From an uncultured Methanomicrobiales archaeon (GTDB lineage Archaea > Halobacteriota > Methanomicrobia > Methanomicrobiales > Methanospirillaceae): a DNA stretch of 33,311 nucleotides. Positions within the stretch are counted from its first letter, which is position 1, and each line of letters starts with the position of its first letter. Of the stretch, positions 10,556 to 18,655 are shown piece after piece. The DNA lies in NCBI GenBank assembly GCA_903926075.1, contig CAIYHQ010000076.1:1-33311 (forward strand), written 5' to 3'. Under the pieces are notes generated by a model, which saw nothing but the letters and a program-made list of their open reading frames with translations, had not been told where the DNA came from and did not search any database. The translations under genes were made by a program, and so were the position numbers.

Positions 10556-12808
10556 ATGCCCCCTGACCTAACCCCTGAGCAACTGAAAATAATACATCAC
10601 CCTATTGGTGTCCATGCACGAGTACTTGCAGTAGCCGGGTCAGGTAAAACAACAACCCTTGTCCATCGCATACAATACCTCATCGAAAAGAAAAATATCG
10701 ATCCGAACAAAATCTGCATTTTGATGTTTAATACGAGAGCAAGAGAGGACTTTCAACGAAAAGTTGAACGGTTATTGCTTCATAATTCAAGACCTGCAGT
10801 TCATAATTTTCACTCGTATTCCTATTCAGTCATCAGGAAAGCTGTAGAAACAGGTATATTTCCTGAATCAACCGATAACTGGGAACTTGATGCAGGCGAG
10901 TTATCGAGAATATATATCAAAAAAGCGATAAGCAACCTGGAAAGGGAACATAAAATTCCACTCTATACTATAGACCCAGACGAGGCATTGAACTGCATTG
11001 GATTATGGAAAGGTTCCTTAATATCACCTGAATGTGCAGGACATAGATCCAATCCGGATTTTGCAATTGTATATCATGAATTTGAAAGGCTCCGACTTAT
11101 CGAAAAAGCCATTTCATTTGACGATTTCGTTCCTATTGCTGTTCAATTGATTGAAAATTATGATAATCAACTCAGGATACAGAATGAGTATGATTTTATT
11201 ATGGTTGATGAATACCAGGATGTCAACTATGGTCAGCAAAAATTGATAGAACTTCTTGCAGGAAAGAAAGCAGATATTCTCCTTGTCGGTGATGATGATC
11301 AGACAATTTATGAATGGAGAGGAGCGAGGCCTGAGTATATCCATTCAAAATTCTCTGAAATATTCAATTATAAGAATTTTGAGACGTACACATTAAGTCT
11401 TAGTTTCAGGTTTGGCCCTATAATTGCCCAATGTGCTGAAAATCTAATCTTGCACAATAAGAAAAGGGTTGAGAAGAAAATTATTGCATATCACTACGAA
11501 ATGTGGTCTGACATTCATCTTATCGAAGATAGTTCTGAACAGGTTTTTGACTCAAACCTTCGGATGGCAGAACAATTAAAAACAATTGTCCGTGAAACAA
11601 AAGACCCGCAAAGTGTAATTGTTCTTGGGAGGACTTTTTCCCAACTGGTCAATATTGAAATGGCTTTTCTGAAGGAGAAGATTCCTTACAGGGTGATAGG
11701 AAGAGGGCCTTTTTTTGAAAGGAGGGAAATCTCAGCATTGATTGATTACCTTGTAATATCTATGCTTATTAAGTCGTCAATAGACGATGAACTTGAAAAA
11801 AGAATTAACTCAATTATTAATATCCCGAATAGGAAAGTCAATAAAAGTATCTTTCGACGTACACTTGAATCAATAAAGTCTGAAAGTAAAACAACTGAAT
11901 ATTTTTTTAATTTCCTGCTTGACTCCTCCTCCAGCCCCTTTCAGTCCTGGCAGAGACCCCCAATTGAAGAGTTGTTCTCCAATTTGTCGAGAATTAACGA
12001 GATTCTTTTAACAAATCCTTTAGTTTCAACTGCTACTCTTCTTAAAAACATAATTACCTGGACTTCTTATTGCAAGCACTTTGATGATTTCTATGGGAGA
12101 GGCGAAAATTCTGAAGACAGGAAAAATTCAGTCAGATCAATAGTCGCCATCGCAAAAGAAGCAAACCTTCCACTCGTAGAATTTCTCAATTATGTCCAGA
12201 GTTTTGATAGCACACTCGGAGTACCCCTTGAAGAGCAAATTGTCCTCACTACTGTTTATCGGGTAAAAGGGGAAGAATTTGATTATGTCTTTATCCCTGA
12301 CTGCCAGGAGGGAACTATGCCCCTCTTGTCAGGAGGAGACAATCAGATTTTTGATAAATGTGGAAATGTAGAGGAGCCGGATAGTTCTCCAATAATTGAA
12401 AATGAGAGGAGGCTCTTCTATGTCGGACTTACAAGGGCAAGAAAAGCAGTTTACATCAGTTTCTCTTCATCGCCTCATCTAGGCAACCAGTTAAGTTCAC
12501 AGACCAAAACACCCTCTCCCTTTATTGAAGAAACGGGCCTTGACCAGGTAAAAGAATTGTTCACCTTATATCAAACCCTGACGCCTGAAGATGATGAGAA
12601 TTTGCAACAATATTACCAGAAGTTAATTGAATTTGGAGGGAATAAACGCATACTTTCAAATCTTATAACTGATTACCTGCCAAAAAAAGATATTGTTTTG
12701 CCAATTGAGGTCCTGGACATTATTTCAAAAATCCCAGATATCGACTCTGATGTGATACAACCGGTGGAAAAACCTCAACAAAAAAAGAAATGGTATGATG
12801 ACGACTAA
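10556..12808 (+). CDS. UvrD/PcrA-like SF1A helicase
   Basis: A 750-residue SF1A helicase of full PcrA-like length. It opens with the Q motif (LTPEQLKIIHHP), Walker A AGSGKTTT at 27-34, DEYQD at 218-222, then VGDDDQTIYEWRGA, a motif IV-type SLSFRFG, motif V VYRVKGEEFDYVFIP, and motif VI YVGLTRARKAV at about 620. UvrD/PcrA enzymes move 3' to 5' on single-stranded DNA in repair and in removing proteins from DNA. No nuclease (PD-DExK) domain follows; the acidic and Lys-rich tail ends in KKKWYDDD. The gene starts 38 bases after the preceding stop on the same strand and is probably the last gene of the operon. Local base composition looks a little less AT-rich than the upstream genes, so it may have been recruited separately. 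Confidence 0.9.
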   Translation: MPPDLTPEQLKIIHHPIGVHARVLAVAGSGKTTTLVHRIQYLIEKKNIDPNKICILMFNTRAREDFQRKVERLLLHNSRPAVHNFHSYSYSVIRKAVETGIFPESTDNWELDAGELSRIYIKKAISNLEREHKIPLYTIDPDEALNCIGLWKGSLISPECAGHRSNPDFAIVYHEFERLRLIEKAISFDDFVPIAVQLIENYDNQLRIQNEYDFIMVDEYQDVNYGQQKLIELLAGKKADILLVGDDDQTIYEWRGARPEYIHSKFSEIFNYKNFETYTLSLSFRFGPIIAQCAENLILHNKKRVEKKIIAYHYEMWSDIHLIEDSSEQVFDSNLRMAEQLKTIVRETKDPQSVIVLGRTFSQLVNIEMAFLKEKIPYRVIGRGPFFERREISALIDYLVISMLIKSSIDDELEKRINSIINIPNRKVNKSIFRRTLESIKSESKTTEYFFNFLLDSSSSPFQSWQRPPIEELFSNLSRINEILLTNPLVSTATLLKNIITWTSYCKHFDDFYGRGENSEDRKNSVRSIVAIAKEANLPLVEFLNYVQSFDSTLGVPLEEQIVLTTVYRVKGEEFDYVFIPDCQEGTMPLLSGGDNQIFDKCGNVEEPDSSPIIENERRLFYVGLTRARKAVYISFSSSPHLGNQLSSQTKTPSPFIEETGLDQVKELFTLYQTLTPEDDENLQQYYQKLIEFGGNKRILSNLITDYLPKKDIVLPIEVLDIISKIPDIDSDVIQPVEKPQQKKKWYDDD

Positions 12809-12960
12809 AAAATATGCAAAATTTCTAAAATCCATTAAAGTTTTTTATTAGGTTGAAATCATGCAAATTAATTTTATTTGCTAATCAACTTCTTATACTC
12901 TGCACATTTCTAACTATAATTTCCAAACATAATTATATTTAACTACAATTTCCCAAAAAA

Positions 12961-12979
12961 TTTTAAAAATTCCTCTTTA
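12961..12979 (+). promoter_or_regulatory. Conserved TATA-like promoter element, copy 1
   Basis: The 19-bp sequence TTTTAAAAATTCCTCTTTA lies 82 bases before the ATG at 13062. The identical sequence is found 82 bases before the VWA start at 13686. Its TTTTAAAAA core fits an archaeal TATA box and would place transcription start about 25 bases further on, giving a leader of roughly 60 bases. The regulatory role is inferred. Confidence 0.5.
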
Positions 12980-13061
12980 TCTCCTGATGTCAAAAACCTT
13001 TTATAATCAAAATATGTTATTACCAAATCATAAAAATTAAAATATGGGAATTTGAGGGGAT

Positions 13062-13379
13062 ATGAAAGATAATTTTGGGATCTTTGCATTTCTTTATTTG
13101 AAGACAATGGAAGAGAACAGGAGAAGACGGCTTGAACAGAGTCAACAGACAACTTATCCTGTAAGCACCTATGAAGACAATGATGAAGTTTTTTTAGAAG
13201 GAATTTGTGGTATAGTAATATTTTTCGTTGTTCTCGGAGTTATTGGGTTAACCATCATCAATGGATTAACCTATGTTTTTTCTATGAATGATATAATGTA
13301 TTCTGCTCTCGTTACCCGTTTTTATGCAGCTGTTTTTTTTATCTGCAATGTTTTATTTCATTCTATTCTTATTCGGTAA
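13062..13379 (+). CDS. Small membrane protein, C-terminus cut by a frameshift
   Basis: 105 residues, unrecognised. A charged N-terminus (ENRRRRLEQSQQ) is followed by one clear membrane helix (CGIVIFFVVLGVIGLTIING) and the beginning of a second. The ATG has a good ribosome binding site, GAGGGG, a few bases upstream. The frame crosses a run of eight T at 13333-13340 and stops 39 bases later. One frame over, an open hydrophobic stretch continues to 13503, so the intact protein was probably about 146 residues with three or four helices. It shares a promoter element with the VWA gene downstream, which suggests linked control. Confidence 0.55.
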   Translation: MKDNFGIFAFLYLKTMEENRRRRLEQSQQTTYPVSTYEDNDEVFLEGICGIVIFFVVLGVIGLTIINGLTYVFSMNDIMYSALVTRFYAAVFFICNVLFHSILIR

Positions 13380-13503
13380 ATTCAGAGATTTCTTTTACTT
13401 GATATTCCAAATCTTTTTCATAATAATAGTACTGGGCTTTATCATCGGAATGGGAGTTATGATCTTATATTTGATCTGGTATTTTGTCTCTGGTGTCAAG
13501 TGA
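13339..13503 (+). other. Displaced C-terminal frame of the membrane protein
   Basis: Read in the frame beginning TTA at 13339, this stretch encodes about 54 residues to a TGA at 13501-13503. They include FYFILFLFGKFRDFF and IIIVLGFIIGMGVMILYLIW, two clear membrane helices ending in FVSGVK. It has no ribosome binding site of its own. Removing one T from the T8 run joins it to the upstream frame. It could be a mutation, an assembly error in a homopolymer, or slippage-dependent expression. Confidence 0.6.
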
Positions 13504-13519
13504 TGTCAAATAATGCTTT

Positions 13520-13776
13520 TCAAATCCTTTTTATTAACTATATTTTTCAGCCAATTCTATAGTTATCAATAAATTCTTCGACTTTTTTAAAAATTCCTCT
13601 TTAATGTTGCACGTTGATGTTTGAATACAACCCAACCCGAAAAACCGGGAAGGTTTGGTAAAATAATAAGGATTGGTGAAAGAAAATGAAGAACGAAACA
13701 AAAAATGAGAATCCAACAGGAATCGATATTACAGTAATTGTTGACAGGTCTGGTTCAATGCAGAGCATACAGCGGT
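13520..13776 (+). repeat. 257-bp direct repeat covering VWA promoter and 5' end, copy A
   Basis: Nearly identical to 18398-18655 on the same strand, with only scattered substitutions and small indels. It contains the promoter-like element, the leader with a small CCCG/CGGG hairpin, the ATG and the first 30 codons of the VWA gene. The similarity ends abruptly just after the codons for SIQR in both copies. Confidence 0.9.
13585..13603 (+). promoter_or_regulatory. Conserved TATA-like promoter element, copy 2
   Basis: The same 19-bp TTTTAAAAATTCCTCTTTA as at 12961, again 82 bases before a start codon (13686). The exact spacing supports a core promoter with a fixed-length leader. A third copy at 18463-18481 belongs to the truncated VWA duplicate. 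Confidence 0.5.
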
Positions 13777-14315
13777 ACGCAATTGAGTCGTTTAACACAT
13801 TTTTGGACTCTAAAAAGAGGTCACACCCTGATGCACTAATGTCAATTATCCTGTTCAATCATGAATATCAAAAATATGTCAGTTTAAAGCCTATAGGGGA
13901 AGTGGAAAATTTTGATTCCGTAAAATATGTTCCCGGAGGAAATACCGCATTATTAGACGCTATTGGCAGGACCATTTATGATATTGATGAAAGGCAGCAC
14001 GAAAATAATTCAGTTCTCGTAGTAATCCTCACTGACGGCCAGGAGAATGCTTCAACAGAATTTACTCATACTATGATTCGGGAACAGATTCAAAGACATG
14101 AAGAGACCGGGTGGGACTTTTACTATCTCTCGGCTGACCTGAATGTTTATAGAGATGCACGAATGATGGGTTTTGACCCTGCAAAAACTGCATACTATGA
14201 CAAGATGAAAATGTCTGATGCATATCTCGAATTCGATAAGGCAATCGATGAAAAAGATGGAAAGATTGCAGTGATGCGGAGAAGAGCTATAATTGAGGAT
14301 AAAATGTTCAGGTGA
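13686..14315 (+). CDS. von Willebrand factor A domain protein
   Basis: 209 residues making up essentially one VWA domain. The metal-binding MIDAS site is complete: DRSGSM (D20, S22, S24), T87 in PGGNTALLDA, and D117 in LTDGQE. VWA domains bind partners through a coordinated divalent metal. No signal peptide or membrane helix is seen, so it is probably cytoplasmic. The ATG follows GGTGA by a few bases. It has its own promoter element, identical to that of the upstream membrane-protein gene, and faces the convergent 241-residue gene. A truncated second copy lies at 18565. In other genomes similar small VWA proteins accompany TerD-type stress genes or kinases, but no such partner is intact here, so the role stays open. 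Confidence 0.85.
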   Translation: MKNETKNENPTGIDITVIVDRSGSMQSIQRYAIESFNTFLDSKKRSHPDALMSIILFNHEYQKYVSLKPIGEVENFDSVKYVPGGNTALLDAIGRTIYDIDERQHENNSVLVVILTDGQENASTEFTHTMIREQIQRHEETGWDFYYLSADLNVYRDARMMGFDPAKTAYYDKMKMSDAYLEFDKAIDEKDGKIAVMRRRAIIEDKMFR

Positions 14316-14421
14316 GGTATTATTATGGGATAGAATTCATTTGGAAAACAATTCTTTTCCCACTAGTATTCCTCTAAATTAATTAATAATTCATACTTTT
14401 TTTTCTTGATTAAACAGGTAC

Positions 14422-15147
14422 TTAACACATAAACCTCTTGTAAACCCAGCCTAGATCAACCTGATGATAATGACTGTTACACTTTATAGCCCTAAACAGG
14501 TGAGCAATTCCATCAGGGATAAGTACTCCTGCACACGATGTAAACAGATGATTAAAAAGTTGTTCACAATATGATCCCCTATAATGCCCCAATTCATTAA
14601 TACAATGTTTATATCTTTCTATGAAATGAGGTGGTATACTATTCTTGTTTTTTTCAATGAATGAATCAAAATTTTTTTCACAGATTAATTCAGATAGAAA
14701 CTGCTCATCGCTATTTTGGCCTGACTCCAACTCATAAATAAGCGATGATTCAGTATGAGAAGACTTTCCTTTTTGGGTGTATCCGGGAGTGAGCTTGGCA
14801 CAATATCGAATGTTATCAGAATAATACCCGATTTCAAATAAATATTGCAACATTCTGTTATTTAGTATTGTATTGATTACCGGTGTAATATCTGCTTTAT
14901 AAATTGAATTCCGAAGTTTGTTATCTGTTTTGATAAGACAGCCTTTTTCCTGAAGAGTTTCACGGGCATCAATTACCCACTGCATCGGTCCAACAAGCCT
15001 AGGCCTTCTTTCTTCACCATTTGGAACAAGATTTATCAGCCTGAATGCTTCCTGTTGTGTCTTTGGCTCAAGATATGCAGTCCATACTGTTGCAAGTTTA
15101 GAATCTGAGTCGAGCCATGAAAGCGAAACTTCATTTTCCTGTTCCAA
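14422..15147 (-). CDS. Hypothetical protein, 241 residues
   Basis: I do not recognise this family. The protein starts with TTG at 15147, chosen because AGGGA lies 8 bases upstream and no better start is in frame. It is soluble and mixed alpha/beta, with a Trp-rich N-terminus (SWLDSDSKLATVWTAYLEP) and a His- and Cys-containing C-terminus (CNSHYHQVDLGWVYKRF). No catalytic motif is obvious. A 30-bp element sits 24 bases before its start and recurs before the GrpE-like gene at 22771. Fragments of a paralogue lie at 16640-16668 and 18656-18745, so this gene has been copied and broken locally. It is convergent with the VWA gene. It is real by its length and the conservation of its fragments; the function is unknown. 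Confidence 0.65.
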   Translation of the reverse strand: MEQENEVSLSWLDSDSKLATVWTAYLEPKTQQEAFRLINLVPNGEERRPRLVGPMQWVIDARETLQEKGCLIKTDNKLRNSIYKADITPVINTILNNRMLQYLFEIGYYSDNIRYCAKLTPGYTQKGKSSHTESSLIYELESGQNSDEQFLSELICEKNFDSFIEKNKNSIPPHFIERYKHCINELGHYRGSYCEQLFNHLFTSCAGVLIPDGIAHLFRAIKCNSHYHQVDLGWVYKRFMC

Positions 15148-15171
15148 AAAAATTCCCTATATAATGTGTTA

Positions 15172-15201
15172 TGCTCGTTATGAATAATAGGGTGTCGGTT
15201 A
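15172..15201 (-). promoter_or_regulatory. 30-bp upstream element, copy 1
   Basis: On the plus strand it reads TGCTCGTTATGAATAATAGG followed by GTGTCGGTTA. It lies 24 bases upstream of the minus-strand start at 15147. It is identical to 16690-16719 and matches 22798-22827 at 27 of 30 positions, there 26 bases upstream of the GrpE-like start. The position suggests a core promoter or operator; the function is inferred. Confidence 0.45.
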
Positions 15202-15233
15202 TTAAAGAGAAAATAATAGTGTACTGGTGATTA

Positions 15234-15302
15234 TCATCCGACTATCCTCCACTTCCCGGCCGGCACGAGGACCTCAAACCGAACCCCTACCCCCGGGCGG
15301 CT
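15234..15302 (-). pseudogene. Remnant of histidine kinase 3' end
   Basis: About 22 codons on the minus strand encode GVGVRFEVLVPAGKWRIVG and a stop, matching the end of the kinase at 16752 almost residue for residue. The rest of the kinase is missing here, so this is a leftover from the duplication. Confidence 0.75.
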
Positions 15303-15597
15303 TCATAAAATAAGGTGAACCTTTCATCCCATCAACCGCTCATACATCACCCTAAACAGTTACTTTAATTTTGTCATCTATCGCATACAAAATATATCGT
15401 CTTATGTTAAAATTCTAGAGATAAGGAAGAATAAAAGGCTTAACTCTCGGAATCGTTGTCACTGCTGTGTTCACAATTTTACCTGCCTGATTCCTCTTTT
15501 GTTGCAAGCCCGGTCAAATATTCCTCGATTGAGGACAGGAAGTTACTCGATAATTAAACCAGAAAATTAAACGTTTTGTCTACGAAGGAAACAGGTT
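15303..15597. other. Intergenic stretch with weak coding debris
   Basis: No intact gene is seen. On the minus strand, near 15485-15555, a short frame reads NFLSSIEEYLTGLATKEESG before a stop and has a stop shortly upstream. It looks like the tail of a lost gene but is too short to identify. Confidence 0.4.
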
Positions 15598-15831
15598 TTA
15601 CGCACAAATCGACTTATACTCCCGGATATCAACCTGAACGCCGGCATATGCATCTCTTTCAGCTATCTCTAATACTTCTCCTGTAGTCTGTTCATCCAGG
15701 TACTCTTCTCCACAATTTGAACACACCTGGGCAGGGACATGTCTGATGACAACAGTCGTATTTCCCCGCTCAAGGGTCACAGTAACCGTTCCGGGTTTTG
15801 TAATTCCATGTTTGCAAATAAAACAATTCAT
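15598..15831 (-). CDS. YgiT-type zinc-finger antitoxin
   Basis: 77 residues. Two CxxC pairs (C3/C6 in CFICKHG and C37/C40 in CSNCGEEYLD) with an intervening beta-rich TVTVTLERGNTTVVIR are the signature of YgiT/MqsA-type zinc-finger proteins. These pair with DUF4258 or MqsR toxins and bind DNA or the toxin. The C-terminal part (TGEVLEIAERDAYAGVQVDIREY) is helical. The upstream gene on the same strand encodes the partner toxin, and their coding regions overlap by four bases (ATGA), as is usual for this pair. The antitoxin looks complete while the toxin appears shortened, so it may now serve only as a DNA-binding protein. Confidence 0.82.
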   Translation of the reverse strand: MNCFICKHGITKPGTVTVTLERGNTTVVIRHVPAQVCSNCGEEYLDEQTTGEVLEIAERDAYAGVQVDIREYKSICA

Positions 15832-16085
15832 ATCCTTCTCCTTGTTTTACAATCTTCTTCCCAATATTCACAATCTGGCTCATAGACAGTGATGACTGCA
15901 AGTATCTTCTCACTTTTATCAAAAGCAATGACACAATGAACAGGATGGTTGTTACATAAACCAAGTATGAGAAATGCAGGAAATGGTTCAGCATCGGGAT
16001 ATTCTTCTTCATACAAATGAATTTTATGTGTTTTAATAAATATGTGAACATACCTAATAATGTATATTAAACTTAGTTTGAGCAA
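15828..16085 (-). pseudogene. DUF4258 toxin with lost N-terminus
   Basis: The frame gives 85 residues. From about residue 24 it matches the DUF4258 core: YPDAEPFPAFLILG, then PVHCVIAFD and VITVYEPDCEYWEEDCKTRRR, typical of RelE/MqsR-like mRNA-cleaving toxins. The first 20 or so residues are hydrophobic and unrelated to the expected N-terminal helix, which normally carries a HALxRMxxR-type motif. That segment lies against the transposase remnant at 16082, so an old insertion or deletion probably removed it. The frame is still translatable, but loss of the N-terminal helix should inactivate it. It overlaps its antitoxin by four bases. Confidence 0.65.
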
Positions 16086-16597
16086 CTCAAAAAATTGGAG
16101 AAGACCCGAAACAGTCGTTCATAAAAATCGCGAAAGGTTACTCAAAATTTTTGAGTTGGAAATTTATGGAGGAGCGTTTCGAAGTTGCGATAAAACAAAA
16201 AGCTGTCACTCAACGAGTAAATAGAATGGGGGATTTTATTCTTTTCTATTCAGGAGAAATGGACTGGCTAGCATGTCTTACGCATTATAGATTGCGGGAT
16301 GCAGTTGAAAAGTGCTTCCTAGCGATGAAAAATGATAGAGGTACCCTCCCATTAAATGCGAGACGAGAAGATACGGTCAGAGGATACTTGTTTATCACGA
16401 ATATTGGCTTAATCTTGAGAATGAGACTTCAGATGATAATGAAAGAGACGGGTCTTGCAAAACAATATTCAGTCAAAAAACTCCTTCTTGAACTTGAAAA
16501 AATTAAGGTCTTTGAGCGATCTCAGGGAGAGACCATGCTATCTGAAGTCAATAAGAAAAACCGACAAATATTAGAGACTTTCTGTTTATGCGCCTAA
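16082..16597 (+). pseudogene. C-terminal remnant of IS4/IS1634-like transposase
   Basis: The frame is open from 16082 to 16597 but only the last part of a DDE transposase is present. The diagnostic YREK-type motif is visible in YRLRDAVEKCFLAMKND, followed by RGYLFITNIGLILRMRL, as in the IS4/IS1634 group. The N-terminal catalytic Asp region is missing. A TTG at 16151 could start a 148-residue product, but a palindrome (ACTCAAAATTTTTGAGT) lies at that point and no ribosome binding site is seen. It is inactive and abuts the truncated DUF4258 gene. Confidence 0.72.
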
Positions 16598-16638
16598 CCG
16601 TCGGGAGGTCAGGTTATGCTGTTTTGAGTTTATCAGGA

Positions 16639-16811
16639 AAAGCGAACCTTCGTTTTCCAGTTACAAAAAATTCCCCATATTATGTGTTCTGCTCGTTATG
16701 AATAATAGGGTGTCGGTTATTACAGAAAAAATACCAGTGTACAGGGAATTATCATCCATCTATCCTCCACTTCCCAGCTGGTACCAGGACCTCAAACCTG
16801 ACACCGACTCC
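16639..16811 (-). repeat. About 180-bp repeat, copy 2, with broken start of the 241-residue paralogue
   Basis: This is the partner of 15119-15305. Its left part (16640-16668) is the start region of a paralogue of the 241-residue gene, here with a stop codon directly after the TTG and only a handful of codons left. The 30-bp element at 16690-16719 is identical to that at 15172. The right part is the 3' end of the kinase at 16752. Confidence 0.72.
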
Positions 16812-17465
16812 GGCTTCTCCGGTTTCAATAATTGTAATACCCGTTATTGAAAGGATTTCCCTGATAAGAAACATTCCAAGACCTGTATTTTTGCCAAATC
16901 CCTTCGTAAATATCTTTTCTTTCTCTGCCTCGATGATTCCTCCACCATTGTCCTCATACCATATTATCATATCTCCTGATTTCTGGTGGCAGCTGAGTCT
17001 GATTTTAGTCAGGTTTACTCCGTGTCTGACCGAATTATCCACCAGGTTGTACATCACTTTCTCGTAATAAAGTCTCGATATTCCGGCGAATGGCGATCTC
17101 ATGATTAAGAGACTTGTTAGCCTGTTCAAGATCTGCGGTTCGGTCCCGCACCCATTCTTCAATGAGGGTAAATGAGTTCCTGAGCTGATTTTCTGCATGC
17201 ATCCGCCTGATAACCTCACGAATAAAATAATATGATCCAACAGCAACCAGGAGATATCCTAATGACCGGATAACAATGAGATATGCAGAGAGAATATCCG
17301 GCATATATATCAGGGCTGCAATATGAGATACTCCAAAGAACGCAAATCCTGCACCAAAAAAAGAATAGTCGGGTTTCGGATACGATGGTATCCATATAGG
17401 CTGATTCAGACAATTATAATACAGAAAAAGAGGTTAGCAATGGTGAGGGGATCATATATTAGCAT
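16752..17465 (-). pseudogene. Sensor histidine kinase, broken by frameshift and internal deletion
   Basis: Three frames together give a kinase. From an ATG at 17465 (MLIYDPLTIANLFFC), a shift near 17418 leads to membrane helices (FFGAGFAFFGVSHIAALIY, LGYLLVAVGSYYF) and a coiled coil (RDRTADLEQANKSLNHEI). At about 17070 the frame switches again and joins directly to the ATPase domain: N box YNLVDNSVRHG, G1 EDNGGGI, G2 GKNTGLGMFLIREIL, ending VLVPAGKWRIDG. The phospho-accepting His region (DHp) is absent, so an internal deletion removed it. The protein cannot work as a kinase. The type is common in Methanomicrobiales. A second fragment of its 3' end is at 15234. Confidence 0.8.
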
Positions 17466-17688
17466 AATTAACCTTTATAAACACTTGACAATATCCGGTC
17501 CTGGAGAATCTCTTTTTGGAACTTTACGATCCCAGGTAATAAAGCCGCCCAGACTTTCTCTTACAAATCTGAATCGAAAGATTATCTCATATATTAACAT
17601 CTTTATAATTCTTCTTTTGTAATTACGTTCAGAATTGTAATAATGTTTTCATACTTGGTGCAACAATTACTTGCAAAAGCAATATTAG
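17466..17688. other. Intergenic, no gene seen
   Basis: AT-rich sequence between the broken kinase and the IS66 remnant. The plus-strand frame that crosses it has no ribosome binding site and no recognisable protein features. Confidence 0.4.
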
Positions 17689-18297
17689 TTATGAATTGGG
17701 TATAGCCGCTAAACGGAATTTGTATTCTGCAAGATACATATGGCTCACTCTCTTTTTATCTCTTAACCGGTTTTTTATGATATTGAATACATATTCCTGG
17801 TCTTCAGTCCCTAATTCGTTTATCTCATCAAGAATTACATTGATAGCTCGCATATATCTCTTATTAGATTTGGATTGCCAATTGATTTTTCTCAACAGTA
17901 TTGAATATCGCCAATTTAGGGGCAACCTTTTCAATTCACGGATTATATGAGCGTCGCAGATTGCATGACATGAAAGACACTGAAAATATGGCGACCAGAA
18001 ATCGTGTACCATAACACCCCTGAACCTTGGAAGGATTTGCATGGCATCCATCACCTGGAAACCTTGTTTTCGGTGATAGGCATATATAGTGAGCAGTTCA
18101 GTACTCGCTGCAGGGAGCCATTGACGGGTATTAGGAACTCGCACCCCGGTCTCATCCACATTGTGGGACAGTTTTTTGCTTATCAACATGGTACTCAGTA
18201 AAGATAGTCTTCAATTTTGGGATATCGTGGACCTGTCGGTTTCTACTTTCACTGGAGTTTCTAATTTCAGCGACCTGCGTATGGCCCGCTATTTCTT
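17689..18297 (-). pseudogene. IS66 transposase remnant with internal deletion
   Basis: On the minus strand, 18297 down to about 18160 encodes the IS66 zinc-binding segment (RQVHDIPKLKTIFTEY, then TVPQCG). It changes frame straight into the catalytic part: NVDETGVRVPNTRQWLPAAS, AYHRKQGF, FRGVMVHDFWSPYF, CHAICDAHIIRELKRL. In complete IS66 transposases more than 100 residues lie between these two parts. The C-terminal DDE portion after 17689 is also missing. It is inactive. A different IS66 copy runs off the right edge of the window. Confidence 0.78.
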
Positions 18298-18397
18298 AAT
18301 TGGATACAGTTAATCATCTGATCTAAAAAAGTTGTTTTAGGTCGAACAATTACTTTTATCCTTTGATGTCACTATGTTTTATTTATGCAACAGCCTC

Positions 18398-18655
18398 TCA
18401 AATCCTTTTTTTTTACTATATTTTTCAGCCAATTCTATAGTTATCAATAAATTCTTCGACTTTTTTAAAAATTCCTCTTTAATGTTGCACGTTGATTTTT
18501 GAATACAACCCTACCCGAAAAACCGGGAAGGTTTGGTAAAATTAACAAGGATTGGTGAAAGAAAATGAAGAACGAAACAAAAAATGAGAATCCAACAGGA
18601 ATTGATATTACAGTAATTGTTGACAGGTCTGGTTCAATGCAGAGCATACAGCGGT
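18398..18655 (+). repeat. 258-bp direct repeat of VWA promoter and 5' end, copy B
   Basis: Partner of 13520-13776, including the 19-bp promoter element at 18463-18481, here 83 bases before the ATG. Beyond 18655 the sequence switches to a fragment of the 241-residue gene. Confidence 0.9.

Larger units (their letters stand above)
15119..15305 (-). repeat. About 180-bp repeat spanning start of 241-residue gene and a kinase 3' end, copy 1
   Basis: Similar over its length to 16639-16811. On the minus strand it runs from the last codons of a histidine kinase, through a spacer with the 30-bp element, into the first codons of the 241-residue gene. The arrangement suggests kinase followed by 241-residue gene was an old pair that duplicated. 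Confidence 0.75.

Noticed and set aside
1-12808. Identification as DISARM or Druantia
   Set aside because: Only the DUF1998 helicase is shared; no methyltransferase, PLD protein or recognised Druantia partner is visible in the window.
17323-17622. 99-residue plus-strand frame
   Set aside because: It is antisense to the broken histidine kinase over part of its length, has no ribosome binding site and has no recognisable protein features.
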